A DNA stretch of 64,000 bases from Methylocapsa aurea (lineage in GTDB: Bacteria; Pseudomonadota; Alphaproteobacteria; Rhizobiales; Beijerinckiaceae), in NCBI RefSeq assembly GCF_000746085.1, contig NZ_JQKO01000017.1, positions 1-64,000 of the forward strand, written 5' to 3'. How positions within the stretch are numbered: position 1 is the stretch's first letter; each line of letters begins with the position of its first letter. This document shows, one piece after another, positions 27,649 to 37,808 of the stretch. The translations under genes were made by a program, and so were the position numbers. The notes below the pieces were generated by a model that had not been told where the DNA came from, made no database searches, and saw nothing but the letters and a program-made list of their open reading frames with translations.

Positions 27649-29322
27649 ATGGCTGACTATTACCCGCTGCTCGCCAAGGCCGTCGCGGGCCTGCCCAATT
27701 CGACGCCTGAGTCGCGCCACGCCATCTATGAGCGGGCGCGCAAGGCGCTTTTCGGCCAGTTGCGCAATCTCGATCCGCCAATTCCGGAGTCGGATATAGA
27801 GCGCGAAGGCCAGGCCTTGGAAGCGGCGGTCGTTCAGCTGGAGGCCGAATTCGCTGCGACGACGGAAGCCGGTATTGCAGCCGAGCCGCCGCCACCGCAA
27901 GAGCCCATGCCGCCTCCGGCCGGCGCGACGTCCTCTTCGGATTCCTCGGAGCCGATTGGGCCGGCGCCAGTGGCGCAAGAGCCGTCCCAGCCTAAGACAG
28001 CCGACGCATTGCCGGTCTCGGCGCCAGCGCCAAAAACCGTGCGGCCTTCGCTGCTCTTGAGAGCACAGCGCGATGGGCCGGCTCCGCCAATGCCTGGCTC
28101 AAAGGCGACTGACGAAGCCAATGGCGGCGCGCCGGGCGCTGCTCCGCCGTTCGGCCCGCGTCGATCTCTCAAAAACCTCAGCCGCAACGATGTTGCGGCG
28201 AAGGCTTCCGAAGCGGAAGGTCTTGGCGCCCCAGGTCTTGGCGCTGCTGGAATTAGCTCGCCCGACTCTTTCGCTTCAGACCCTTTCGCGCAGGAAGCGG
28301 TCCCTCAAGGACCTGTCATCCTTGACGGCGGAACTCCGTCAGTCGCGCAAACAACAGACGCATGGGCGCAGGTCCCCGAAGAACAAAGCGCCGCGAGCGG
28401 GGAGACGCGCGACTCCGCCGTGAAATCGCGGCGGGACGCGCAACGCCCCCTTGCGCCGCAGCCGGCTCGAGAAGCCGTTGCGCCCAAGCGTCTGTGGATC
28501 GTCGGAGTTGTCGTCGGCCTCTTGGTCATGCTTGTCGCCGTCGCCGCCTTTCAATTCCGCGACCGGCCGGAGGATCTTGCTCGTCTACAAGCGCCTTTGG
28601 CGCCGGCGGCGCCGGAGGCGGCCCCAAATGGCAAGATCGTCGAACGCATCGGCGTTGGCTCCTCCGCTGCGGAGCCATCCTCGACGCCGGCTGCAGAGGC
28701 GGGGTCTGAGGCCAATCGCATGGCGGTGGCCAGGAGCGGGGCGGAGCGCGGGACGGAGCCCGGCAATCCTCCGATCTCCACCGCCCTCCGCGCCGCCCTC
28801 CTTGTGGCGGCGCCCGAGGAGCAATCCAAAGTGAAGACTTTTCTGGGCTCTGTCGTCTGGCATGTCGACAATGTCAGCAATGGGCCTGGCGAGGCGCTGA
28901 GCATGGCGGTCCGCGCCGAGATCGAGATTCCCGAGGAGAAGCTGCAGACGGTGGTGATGTTGCAGAAGAATTTGGACAGCACATTGCCGGCTTCGCACAC
29001 CATGAATGTGCGTTTCGTCGTGCCGCCGGGCGGTCCATTGGGCAATATCCAGCAGATCAACGTGCCGCAAATGCGCCGCGAGGACACCGCCACCGGGAGC
29101 GCCCTTAGCGGCATTCCGGTTCCGATCATGGAAAACTCTTTTCTCGTCGGCTTGAGCCGCGGCTCCGCCGAGGCGACCAATCTCGATCTCTTGCGCTCGC
29201 GGGAGTGGATCGACGTCCCGATGGTGCTCAGCGATGGCCGCATCGCCAAGTTGACGTTCGAGAAAGGTCCTCCTGGGCAGCGCGCGTTCGATGACGCTTT
29301 GGCGTCCTGGCAGGCGCAATAA
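27649..29322 (+). CDS. Pro/Ala-rich single-span membrane protein of unknown function
   Basis: 557 residues in three parts. A conserved-looking N-terminus (MADYYPLLAKAVAGLPNSTPESRHAIYERARKALFGQLR, residues 1-65) is typical of Hyphomicrobiales hypothetical proteins downstream of purA. A low-complexity Pro/Ala/Ser-rich linker follows (about 70-278). One transmembrane helix (KRLWIVGVVVGLLVMLVAVAAF, about 280-302) precedes a C-terminal domain of about 160 residues (KVKTFLGSVVWHVDNVSNGPGE to the end) that is probably periplasmic. It starts 55 bp after purA on the same strand. The function is not recognised; the topology is inferred from composition. Confidence 0.85.
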   Translation: MADYYPLLAKAVAGLPNSTPESRHAIYERARKALFGQLRNLDPPIPESDIEREGQALEAAVVQLEAEFAATTEAGIAAEPPPPQEPMPPPAGATSSSDSSEPIGPAPVAQEPSQPKTADALPVSAPAPKTVRPSLLLRAQRDGPAPPMPGSKATDEANGGAPGAAPPFGPRRSLKNLSRNDVAAKASEAEGLGAPGLGAAGISSPDSFASDPFAQEAVPQGPVILDGGTPSVAQTTDAWAQVPEEQSAASGETRDSAVKSRRDAQRPLAPQPAREAVAPKRLWIVGVVVGLLVMLVAVAAFQFRDRPEDLARLQAPLAPAAPEAAPNGKIVERIGVGSSAAEPSSTPAAEAGSEANRMAVARSGAERGTEPGNPPISTALRAALLVAAPEEQSKVKTFLGSVVWHVDNVSNGPGEALSMAVRAEIEIPEEKLQTVVMLQKNLDSTLPASHTMNVRFVVPPGGPLGNIQQINVPQMRREDTATGSALSGIPVPIMENSFLVGLSRGSAEATNLDLLRSREWIDVPMVLSDGRIAKLTFEKGPPGQRAFDDALASWQAQ

Positions 29323-29340
29323 CTCGGCGCGTAAGCCGGC

Positions 29341-31464
29341 CTATTCGAGCCGCACCAGCACGCTATCGGTCGCGCCTTTTGCATCCATGACCGACACGCG
29401 GGCGAAGCCGGCGCCGTCCGGCGTCCAGGCCGCCTGCCGACGCAGGGTCGGCTCCCCCACCGGAACTCCATTGACGATCCATGTCAGAGGCGGCGATCCG
29501 CCTTCGGCCTTCAAGGCCAGCGGGGCTAAAAGCTGGGGGGAACCCGACGTTGGCTGATTCCCGTCTCTGCTCTCCTGGCGCGATAATCCAAGATCGACGC
29601 GCGCGCCCTCGGGCGGGAAAGCGATTTTCAGTCGCGGCGCGGCCGCGGCGGCGAAGGTTTTTGGGGCGTCCTTGCGCAAATGCCGCAGGGGAGGGGGAAG
29701 CGATGCGGTCCGGCTGACGAGAACATTGGCCGGCGCGGGCAAGACTTCGTGCTCCGCGCCAAGCCGGGCGAAGGCGTCGAAGAGCATGGGCGCCGCGGCT
29801 TGCCGGCCGATGAGGCCCGGAACGGCGGCATTGTCGGGCCGGCCGAGCCAGACCGCGATCGTATGGGCTTTGTCGAAGCCGATCGCGACGGCGTCGCGAT
29901 AGCCATAGGAGGTTCCGGTCTTGAAAGCGATCCGGCCGGCCGGCGCGTTCAAAGGCGGCGGCGCGCCGCGCAGAATATCGGCGACATACCAGCTTGCGAC
30001 CGGCTCGCTGATCGCGCGCGGCTCGGCCGGCGCGATCGCCGCCTCAGCCTCGGTCTCGACCAGCGCCGGCGCGCCGCCGCCCCGGGCGAGCCCGCAATAG
30101 AGCATTGCGAGATCGCGCAACGTAATGCCAACCCCGCCAAGACCTACCGCGAGGCCGGGCGCCCCCTCGCGCGGGAGCGCGATCTCTGCGCCAGCATTGC
30201 GCAGCCGGGCGATGAACCGCGCCGGACTGATTTCGGCCAGCAATTCGACGGCCGGCAGATTTAGCGACAATTGCAGCGCGCGCCGCGCCGTGACCGCGCC
30301 CTGGAACGCGAGGTCGAAATTTTCCGGCGCATAGGCGCCATAGCGGCGCGGCCGATCATCCAGCAGGGTTTCGGGATGGGCGAGGCCATTTTCAAAAGCG
30401 AGCGCATAGATGAACGGCTTTAAGGCCGAGCCGGGCGAGCGGATCGCCTCGCTCATGTCGATCGCTCCAGCCCGGTCTTGCGACCGATAATCCGCGGCGC
30501 CGATATGAGCGCGAATCTCGCCGGTGGCGTTGTCGATGACGAGGATGGCGGCGGAAAGCTTAGGGCCGAGCCGCGCTGCGTTCTCATGGGCCAGGGCTTC
30601 GAGCGAGGCTTGCAATTTAGCGTCGATCGTCAGGCGTTGGATGCGCGACCCCGGCGCGCGCCGGATCGCCGCCTCGCTGGCGTGCGGGGCCAGCATCGGA
30701 AACGCCCGCCGCTCGGTCGGCGCCGGCTCGCGCTTGGCGAAGTCGCGCTCCGCGAGGCTGATGAGGCCGCGCGCGAAAACCCTGTCGAGGACAAGGTCGC
30801 GGGCTGCGCGGGCGGCGTCTGGATAGCGGTCCGGCCGCCGCGTTTCGGGCGATTGCGGCAAAGCGACGAGCAGGGCCGCTTCGGCGATCGAAAGGCGTCT
30901 CGGCTCCTTGCCGAAATAGGCGAGGCTCGCCGCCCTGACGCCTTCGAGATTGCCGCCATAAGGCGCAAGCGCCAGATAAAGATCAATAACGCCGGCCTTG
31001 CCTGTCCGCCGTTCGATCTCGAATGCCCGCACGATTTGGAAAAGCTTCGCCGGCAGCGACCGCTCTTCGCGCGGCTCGATCAGCCGGGCGACCTGCATCG
31101 TCAAAGTCGAGCCGCCCGAAACGATGCGGCCATGGCCGATCCATTGCAGGGCGGACCGGCTCAGCGCGAGAAAATCAACGCCGCCGTGACGAGCGAAGCG
31201 CCGGTCCTCATAGGCGATCAGCATGGCGATGAATCGCGGATCGACGTCGCGCGCCGTGATTGGGAGGCGCCAGCGCCCGTCCGGCGTCGTGAAGGCCCGC
31301 AGCAGGCGCCCATTGCGGTCGATGGCGATGGCCGATCCTTGGCGCGCCGGTTCGAGATCGAACGGACCGAGAGAATTGACGAAGCGAATCCAGCACGCTG
31401 GAATGACGAGGCCGAGGAGCGCCATCGCCAGGGCCAGAAAAGCGAACCGCCGGTCTGCTTTCAC
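29341..31464 (-). CDS. pbpC: Penicillin-binding protein 1C
   Basis: Bifunctional peptidoglycan synthase, 707 residues. It has an N-terminal membrane anchor (FAFLALAMALLGLVIPACWI), a glycosyltransferase GT51 domain (AYEDRRFARHGGVDFLAL, GGSTLTMQVARLI), a transpeptidase domain with SPGSALKPF (S-x-x-K), SLNLPAVE (S-x-N) and KTGTSYGYRDA (KTG), and a C-terminal PBP1C-specific domain. It lies 20 bp after the alpha-2-macroglobulin stop, the same pairing as E. coli yfhM-pbpC. It probably repairs the wall where the macroglobulin traps invading proteases. Confidence 0.96.
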   Translation of the reverse strand: MKADRRFAFLALAMALLGLVIPACWIRFVNSLGPFDLEPARQGSAIAIDRNGRLLRAFTTPDGRWRLPITARDVDPRFIAMLIAYEDRRFARHGGVDFLALSRSALQWIGHGRIVSGGSTLTMQVARLIEPREERSLPAKLFQIVRAFEIERRTGKAGVIDLYLALAPYGGNLEGVRAASLAYFGKEPRRLSIAEAALLVALPQSPETRRPDRYPDAARAARDLVLDRVFARGLISLAERDFAKREPAPTERRAFPMLAPHASEAAIRRAPGSRIQRLTIDAKLQASLEALAHENAARLGPKLSAAILVIDNATGEIRAHIGAADYRSQDRAGAIDMSEAIRSPGSALKPFIYALAFENGLAHPETLLDDRPRRYGAYAPENFDLAFQGAVTARRALQLSLNLPAVELLAEISPARFIARLRNAGAEIALPREGAPGLAVGLGGVGITLRDLAMLYCGLARGGGAPALVETEAEAAIAPAEPRAISEPVASWYVADILRGAPPPLNAPAGRIAFKTGTSYGYRDAVAIGFDKAHTIAVWLGRPDNAAVPGLIGRQAAAPMLFDAFARLGAEHEVLPAPANVLVSRTASLPPPLRHLRKDAPKTFAAAAAPRLKIAFPPEGARVDLGLSRQESRDGNQPTSGSPQLLAPLALKAEGGSPPLTWIVNGVPVGEPTLRRQAAWTPDGAGFARVSVMDAKGATDSVLVRLE

Positions 31465-31484
31465 CCCAATCCTCTTGCAGCTGA

Positions 31485-34400
31485 TTACTTCGAACCCGCG
31501 ATATCGACCGCGCCAAAGGCGGTGCGGCCGAAGCGTTCTGGACGATACATGTCCTCGATCGTCGCCGGCGGCAGGACGTAATGCCCGGGCGTCACCGCGC
31601 GCGCGATATAGGCGACGCTAAAGGTCGCCTTGTCATGCCCGTCGCGCGCGAAGGCGGCCACGAAACGGTCGTCGCGATATTCGGCATGGACCGGCTCGAC
31701 CGTTTTCTTGAGCCAGTCCAGCGCCTCCGTGGAGCCGCCTTCGAACAGCGCCGGATTGTCGATCTCGAACCCTGCCGGCAGATGATCGACGAGGAGAAGC
31801 CGCGCGAAGGCGGCTTCGCTTTCCGTGACTTTCAAGGTGACGACGATGCGCTCATTCTGTTTGATCGCGCCAAGATCGACCTTCTTGCCGGCAAGCGTGA
31901 AATAGCCGCGTTCGATTTGATAGCCTTGGCTCGCGGCGGGCTCCTGGATCAGCGGATGGCCCGATGTGGTCACGGTTATCTTCGCCGGCGCCTGTCCTCT
32001 GTTGACGATCGTAATGCTCTTCTTGTCGAGGGCGGCGGCGCGCCAGGTCTTGTAGAAGGCGCCCTGGTGCGGCGCGCCGTCGATCGACAAGGCGGTGGCC
32101 TCCGCCTCGCCGGCGAGCGCTTCGGCGGCGAGAATCATGAAAGCATTTTCCTGGGTGTTGGTGAGGCCGGTCTTGGCGCGGGCGTCCTCGACAATCTTCG
32201 AGGCGCGAAAAATTTCGGCGGCGGGCATCGAAGTCTCGACCGCCAGCGCCAAAAGCCCGGCGCCATCGCGCAGGCGCGAGCCGTAATCGGCGCTCGAATA
32301 GAGCGGATTGCCGATCGTGCTCAAACGGTCGGTCGCCTTGGCGAAAACCGCCATCGCCCTGCCGCGATCGCCGAGGAGCGCGAGCGCCGCGGCGAGCTGG
32401 GCGCGGGCGAGCGGCGTATCCAGCCGATCGATCTTGGCGTCGGCGAGATAGCGCAGATCGCCCATTACCGGGCGCCCATTGCGGGCCAGGACATAGGCGG
32501 CATAAGCGACCGACGGGCCCTGGCCAGCGTCGATATCGCTGCTATTGGCGAGCAGATTGCGAAGCCGCTCCAGGGCGGAATCGAATCGCTTTTGCGGCAC
32601 GGAAAAATGGTTTTCGCGGGCGCGCGTCAGGAAGTCGGTCACGAAGGCGTGCAGCCACATGTCGTCGGCGTCATTCGCCGACCAGGCTCCGAAGGCGCCG
32701 TTGGAATCCTGACGCGCCAGCACGCGCTCGATCGCCTCGCGAACGCGGCCGTCGACATCGGGATCGATTCCGAGCGCCTCGGCCTTTGCGAGCTTGTTCA
32801 CGTAGAGCAGCGGCAGGGCGCGGCTGACGATCTGCTCGGAACAGCCGTAAGGGTAGCGGTCAAGCGCTTGCAGAAGGGCGGGGACGTCGATGCCGGTCAG
32901 GGGCGAGACGGCGACCGAAACGGCGCCGGCGCCGGGGACGAAATCGGCGATGAGATCGCTCGATATCGTGAGGCTTGTCGCGGGCGCCAGCGTCCGCACC
33001 GTGCGGCGATAGAGTTCCGACGTCCCCGGCAAAACAGCGAGCGCGAGAGTCTGCGGCGCGTCGAGACTGGGGCCGCTCAGTTTGAGGTCGATCGCGGCGG
33101 GGCCAATCGCTGCGGCGGTCACCGGAATCGCAATCGCCTTGCGCGCTCCGGCGTCGAGTTTGATCTTGCGATGCAAAGCCTCGGGCGCGAGCGAAATCCC
33201 GCCCTGCGGATCGAGATCGAGGGCGTAATCTCCTGGCCGCCCTTCGACATTGTCGAGTTGCACGTGGAATTGCGAACGGTCGCCGAGCGCGAGGAAGCGC
33301 GGCGCGCTTGCCTGCGCGACGACCGCGTCGCGCACGATCACCTCGGCGCTGGCGGAGCCGACCTTGGTCTTGGTCCAGGCGGTCGCCATTACCCGCAAGG
33401 ATCCATTGAAGGCGGGCAGATCGAAGGTTGCTTTCGCTCGTCCATCGGGGCCGACCTTGACGATGCCCGAAAATAGCGCCACGGGCTCCTGCGTCGGTCG
33501 TTCGCTCCCCAGATCCGCGCCGGCGTCGCCACCAGAGCGGATCGCGCCGCGCACGCCCTGCATTCCGTCGATCAGAAACCCATAGAGATCGCGAATTTCC
33601 GCGCCCAACTGGCGCTGGCCGAAGAAATAGTCGCGCGGATTCGGCGCTTCGTAATGGGTCAAGTTGAGAATGCCGACATCGACCGCCGCCAAGGTGACCC
33701 TGGCTTCCTCGCCGGCTGCGAGGCCCTTGATTTCAAGCGGGATCGTCAAAGGCATGCGCGGGCGCGCCTTGGCCGGCGCATCGAGTTTGACATCGATCTT
33801 ATGGGCCTCGGCGTCGATCGAAAACCAGGCGAGGCCGATCGCGCGTCCCGGCATCCGATGAGCGGCCTTATCGAGCGGGCGATGAGCCAGCGCCACCACA
33901 TAGGCGCCGGCGCCCCAGTCGGCCGAGACGGGAATCGTCTTGGTCGCGTCGCCTTCGTTCAGGGCGAAGGTGATCGGATCGTTCAAGCGATCGCTGACGA
34001 TGGCCACGGTCGCCGCGCCCTTGAAGCGCGAGGCGATCCGCAAACGCAACTCCTCGCCCGGTCTATAATTGCCTTTGTCGATGCTGACGTCGAGAAGATC
34101 GGGCATCTCGGCGCTCGCCTCGCCCGACCAGCCGCTTTCGAAGCGAAGGCTCGTTGGCCCATCGGCGCCATTGTCGCTGGCGAGATCGAGCCGGTATTGG
34201 CCAAGACCGACCACGGCCGAAATCCGCGCTGGCGCATCGACGCCAAGGTCGATTTTTCCATCGGCGATGCGTTTCGACGATTTCACCCGTTCGAAACCCC
34301 AGCGGCCGTCGGAGCGATACCATTGATAATCATTGCTGATCCGGTATAGCGACCAGGCGACGCCTTTGCGCGCCACCCGGGCTCCATCGGCGCCGAGCGC

Positions 34401-36689
34401 GATAACGTCGAATGTCGCCGCCGCGCCGTCGGTCAGATTAGCAAAATTCTTTTTCACGCCGATCAGGCCGCCTTGAGGCAGGATCGGCAGGACCAGCGTG
34501 CGTTCGACCGCGCGGCCGCCTGGCTCGCCGGCGCGCAGGATAATTTTGGCTTCGAGCGGGCGCGGCGCGGTGACCTCGGGAATCGGCGCCTCGATCGTCG
34601 CCGCGCCCTTTGCGTCCGTCGTCGCGCTGTTTTCGATCTCGTTGCTGATCGTCGTGAAATCCTCGTCTTGGAGCCCTGCGACATAGCCCTCGAGAGCGGG
34701 AAGGCGGGCGTCCTCGGCGGGGCGGATTTGGACTTCGCCGGTAATTTCGAGATTGCCGCCCGGCGCGCCATAGAGGTAGCGGGCCGAGGCCGCGATCGCG
34801 ACCGATTCGCCGCCGCGCACCGCCTTCGCCGCCGGCGTCAGGGTCAGGTCAAGCCGTTCGGGGACATAATCCTCGACGAGAATGCTCGTCTGCCCCACCG
34901 GCGGGGCCTTGGGATCGGCAAAGGCCTCGATGCGCCAGGTTCCCGTGCTGGAGCCGGGGAGAAGCGGCAGCGCCAATATGCGGCCGCCGTCACCCTGATC
35001 CTCGACCTGGACCCGCTTATATTCGACCCCGTCAGGGCGCTTGGCGACCAGCGTGAGCGGCAGGGCGGGGCGGGCCGCGCCCTTATCGTCGCGGAGCAGC
35101 GCGGTGATGAAAACAGTCTCGCCGGGCCGATAGACGCCGCGCTCGGCGAAGACGAGGGCGTCGAGCGCCGCCGCCGCTGGTCGCCCCTTGACGCCTCGAT
35201 CGGCGAGGTCGAAAGCTGACTGTTCAAGGTCGAGAAAGCCGTAATCGCCTTTGCCGTCCTCGGCCACGAGCAGACCGGGGGCGAGGCCTCCAGTTCCGCG
35301 CGAAAAACCGGGATCGAAATGGATATGTCCCGCCGCGTCCGTGCTCTTGGACGCCAGAATTTCATTGTCGCGAGCGATGAGGCGCACCGTCGCGGCCAGA
35401 GGCGCGGCGCTCGCCAAGGAGCGGACGAAGACATGGATGCCGTCCTTGGCGCTGAATGCGGTCAGGCCGAGGTCGGAGACGATGAACCATTGCGTGGCGG
35501 CGGACCCGCCGCCTTCTTCGTCATCGCCGCTTGCCGCCAAAGGATCGTCGGCCGGCCTGGCGACCATGACATAAACGCCGGGCTCGAGTTTCCCCACTGC
35601 CTCCAATACTGGAAAGGCGGTGGTTACGTCGCGATTGAGCTCCGGACTGGCGTCGAGAGTCCCCGACCAGATCTTGGCGCCGTCGGTTTCGACATATTGC
35701 TTGATTCGGTAGGACGAGAGCTGGGCGAGGAAATCCTCGGAGCGAACGGTCGGCAACAGATTGCGGTCGCCGATCCGCACGACCTCCACGGCGATTTTTT
35801 GGGTGTTGACGGAAACGACCGGAACGCCTTCCTGCCCGACGCGCGGCAGCACGTAATTCTTGCCGGTGAAGTGAACCTGCGGCGAGCGATCGCGGACATA
35901 AACGTCATAATCGGCCGATTTCAGGAGCGCTTCGCCGACGGAAGACGGCAGGCCTTGGCGCAGCACGATCCTGTAGCTTTCGCCATGCTTGAGGCCTTCG
36001 ACGCAAAGCTGTTGCTCTTCGGTCGAGATCGCGCCGTTGGCGGCGCCCGATAGCGCGACAAAGGGCGCGAAATCCACCGTCCCGCGCGCCAAGGCCTCGG
36101 AAAATTGGAAACATATGCGGGGCGAGGCCGATTCATTGTCGACCTTATAGTCAAGGATGCGAAACCCGTGCTTTTCGCGTTCGTCGTCATAGAGCTTTCG
36201 CACGGCGGCGACCTCGGCGAGATCGAGGCTGGCGCGCAGGGCGTTGAGCGAGGGGCGCCACATTTCTCGCTTGGCGTAAACTTCTCCAAGCCAGGCCAGC
36301 GCTGCGGCTTGCTCCTGGGCCCGGCTTGCGCGCGCATAGGCAAGATAGGCCGCGCTCGCCGCGGCCTGCCGCAGGTCGTAGCTGTCCCCGCTCGCAAGCG
36401 TCGCGCGCGAATAGGCGAGCCAGGCGCCCGGATCGTTTGGGTTCTGCGCAACAATTGCGGCGAGCGAAGCGAGCGCGGCCTGAAGATCCCCGCGCCCGAT
36501 CGCCTGTTGGGCGTCCTTGCGCAATTGAGCCAGAGGCCGCTGCGCCAGGGCGCCGGCGTCCTTGGCAACTTGCGCCTCGATCCGGATCGCGTCGCTGGCG
36601 AGAGCTTCGTCGACGAAGCTCTTCTGCGCCTGCGCTGGAAAGGTCCAGAAGCTCAGCGCCAGCGCCGCAATCAAAAGGATCGATTTCAT
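31485..36689 (-). CDS. Bacterial alpha-2-macroglobulin family protein
   Basis: Protease-trapping giant of 1734 residues. It starts with a signal peptide (MKSILLIAALALSFWTFPAQAQ) without a lipobox Cys, so it is probably soluble in the periplasm, unlike lipidated E. coli YfhM. MG-type beta domains follow (RGVYRPGETVFITALLRDD), then the bait/ANA region (WTKTKVGSASAEVIVRDAVV). The thioester motif GCSEQ is at residues 1282-1286, set in a helical thioester domain (YPYGCSEQIVSRALPLLYVNKL). Both reactive residues are intact. It is followed by pbpC 20 bp downstream, and a sigma/anti-sigma pair lies upstream on the same strand. Confidence 0.95.
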   Translation of the reverse strand: MKSILLIAALALSFWTFPAQAQKSFVDEALASDAIRIEAQVAKDAGALAQRPLAQLRKDAQQAIGRGDLQAALASLAAIVAQNPNDPGAWLAYSRATLASGDSYDLRQAAASAAYLAYARASRAQEQAAALAWLGEVYAKREMWRPSLNALRASLDLAEVAAVRKLYDDEREKHGFRILDYKVDNESASPRICFQFSEALARGTVDFAPFVALSGAANGAISTEEQQLCVEGLKHGESYRIVLRQGLPSSVGEALLKSADYDVYVRDRSPQVHFTGKNYVLPRVGQEGVPVVSVNTQKIAVEVVRIGDRNLLPTVRSEDFLAQLSSYRIKQYVETDGAKIWSGTLDASPELNRDVTTAFPVLEAVGKLEPGVYVMVARPADDPLAASGDDEEGGGSAATQWFIVSDLGLTAFSAKDGIHVFVRSLASAAPLAATVRLIARDNEILASKSTDAAGHIHFDPGFSRGTGGLAPGLLVAEDGKGDYGFLDLEQSAFDLADRGVKGRPAAAALDALVFAERGVYRPGETVFITALLRDDKGAARPALPLTLVAKRPDGVEYKRVQVEDQGDGGRILALPLLPGSSTGTWRIEAFADPKAPPVGQTSILVEDYVPERLDLTLTPAAKAVRGGESVAIAASARYLYGAPGGNLEITGEVQIRPAEDARLPALEGYVAGLQDEDFTTISNEIENSATTDAKGAATIEAPIPEVTAPRPLEAKIILRAGEPGGRAVERTLVLPILPQGGLIGVKKNFANLTDGAAATFDVIALGADGARVARKGVAWSLYRISNDYQWYRSDGRWGFERVKSSKRIADGKIDLGVDAPARISAVVGLGQYRLDLASDNGADGPTSLRFESGWSGEASAEMPDLLDVSIDKGNYRPGEELRLRIASRFKGAATVAIVSDRLNDPITFALNEGDATKTIPVSADWGAGAYVVALAHRPLDKAAHRMPGRAIGLAWFSIDAEAHKIDVKLDAPAKARPRMPLTIPLEIKGLAAGEEARVTLAAVDVGILNLTHYEAPNPRDYFFGQRQLGAEIRDLYGFLIDGMQGVRGAIRSGGDAGADLGSERPTQEPVALFSGIVKVGPDGRAKATFDLPAFNGSLRVMATAWTKTKVGSASAEVIVRDAVVAQASAPRFLALGDRSQFHVQLDNVEGRPGDYALDLDPQGGISLAPEALHRKIKLDAGARKAIAIPVTAAAIGPAAIDLKLSGPSLDAPQTLALAVLPGTSELYRRTVRTLAPATSLTISSDLIADFVPGAGAVSVAVSPLTGIDVPALLQALDRYPYGCSEQIVSRALPLLYVNKLAKAEALGIDPDVDGRVREAIERVLARQDSNGAFGAWSANDADDMWLHAFVTDFLTRARENHFSVPQKRFDSALERLRNLLANSSDIDAGQGPSVAYAAYVLARNGRPVMGDLRYLADAKIDRLDTPLARAQLAAALALLGDRGRAMAVFAKATDRLSTIGNPLYSSADYGSRLRDGAGLLALAVETSMPAAEIFRASKIVEDARAKTGLTNTQENAFMILAAEALAGEAEATALSIDGAPHQGAFYKTWRAAALDKKSITIVNRGQAPAKITVTTSGHPLIQEPAASQGYQIERGYFTLAGKKVDLGAIKQNERIVVTLKVTESEAAFARLLLVDHLPAGFEIDNPALFEGGSTEALDWLKKTVEPVHAEYRDDRFVAAFARDGHDKATFSVAYIARAVTPGHYVLPPATIEDMYRPERFGRTAFGAVDIAGSK

Positions 36690-36874
36690 TGGCCTCTCCC
36701 CCCCCCCGGCGGCTGGGCGCGTCGACGCGGCATTGCAAGGCTACTGTCTTGCCAATTCCACTTTTTCGTCAAGGTGAATCGCGCCGTTTTCTGGGAGTTT
36801 GATGCGGCGAGCTTTCGCGTGGGGCCTGGTTGTGACGGGAGCTTGAAGGTCGCTTCGCGTCAAGGATAAAGTCT

Positions 36875-37774
36875 CTAGCGGCTGGCGAAGGCGTCGACCT
36901 CGTCATGCGCCCGCTCCGCCAAGGTACGAAGTTCGGTCTCGGGGAGGGCGCCGGCGATGGCATAATTGGCGCCCCTCTGTTTCCAGGCGATCGCGCCGGA
37001 GGGGAAATGCCCGGCCTTGCGGAATCCAGTTGGTCCGAAGCCCGTGGCCTTTTCGACGCAGAGCGCGACGGCGGCGCGCAAGCCCTTGGCATAGAACAGA
37101 CAGAACATCTGTTCGGATTCGCCTGGCGCGACGCGCACGCCGGCGAGTCTCAGGCCCGTGCCGGCGAGATGCGGCAAGATCATTGCTGTTGGACGCTGCG
37201 CGGCGCCAGCCGGGTCAGGCGTGGGATCGGCGGCTTGCGCCGACGCGGGAGGCGGCGCGAAGGCCAGCAAAGCCGAAACTGTCCGGCTGACGAAGACGGA
37301 GTCGGATGCAGCGCTCCCCAGAGTCTGGCTGGTCCCGCCGGGCGGGGCGCGTTCCGGCGCAAAGAAACGAGCGATGATCAGGGAGGCTGCGATCCCCGCG
37401 ACCATTCCGAAAGCGAAGCCTGCGGCAAGGAGGGTCGCCACTCGCGGACTCCATTGCGCTTTTGGGCGGGCGCCGGGCTTGCGCGGCTCTGGCTCCGCCG
37501 GCCGCTCCTGTTTTGATAAGAGCTTGCAGGGAAAACCGCGCCGTTTGGGCGCGGGCGCCATCAACCATGATAAGGGGATATGCTCGGTTTCGACGCGCGC
37601 GAAAGCGGCGCGGATCGCCTCGTTTTGGCGCCGCCATTTTTCCACCCGCGCCGCCTCCGCCGGGGAGGCGGAGAGAAAGGCGACAATGGCCTCGCGACCC
37701 GCCGGCGGGGTCTCTCCATCGACGAATCCATGCAGGTCTTCGTCGCTGACAGGCGGGAGGGAGCCGTTTTTCAC
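36875..37774 (-). CDS. Anti-sigma factor, single-span membrane protein
   Basis: 299 residues. The N-terminal cytoplasmic part (LPPVSDEDLHGFVDGETPPAGREAIVAFL) matches the anti-sigma start D-x-x-L-x-x-F-V-D-G. A transmembrane helix near residues 115-140 (VATLLAAGFAFGMVAGIAASLIIA) precedes a periplasmic C-terminal domain (MFCLFYAKGLRAAVALCVEKATGFGPTGF). It lies 34 bp after the ECF sigma gene on the same strand. It should hold that sigma factor at the membrane until a signal arrives; the signal is unknown. Confidence 0.88.
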   Translation of the reverse strand: MKNGSLPPVSDEDLHGFVDGETPPAGREAIVAFLSASPAEAARVEKWRRQNEAIRAAFARVETEHIPLSWLMAPAPKRRGFPCKLLSKQERPAEPEPRKPGARPKAQWSPRVATLLAAGFAFGMVAGIAASLIIARFFAPERAPPGGTSQTLGSAASDSVFVSRTVSALLAFAPPPASAQAADPTPDPAGAAQRPTAMILPHLAGTGLRLAGVRVAPGESEQMFCLFYAKGLRAAVALCVEKATGFGPTGFRKAGHFPSGAIAWKQRGANYAIAGALPETELRTLAERAHDEVDAFASR

Positions 37775-37808
37775 GCCGAGGGGTCTCCATCGCGCGTCAA
37801 TATGCGCG

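Noticed and set aside
30478-31581. Long plus-strand frames opposite pbpC and the alpha-2-macroglobulin gene (also 31581-33476)
   Set aside because: Antisense shadows of strongly coding genes in GC-rich DNA; Arg/Gly/Asp-rich composition and no domain.
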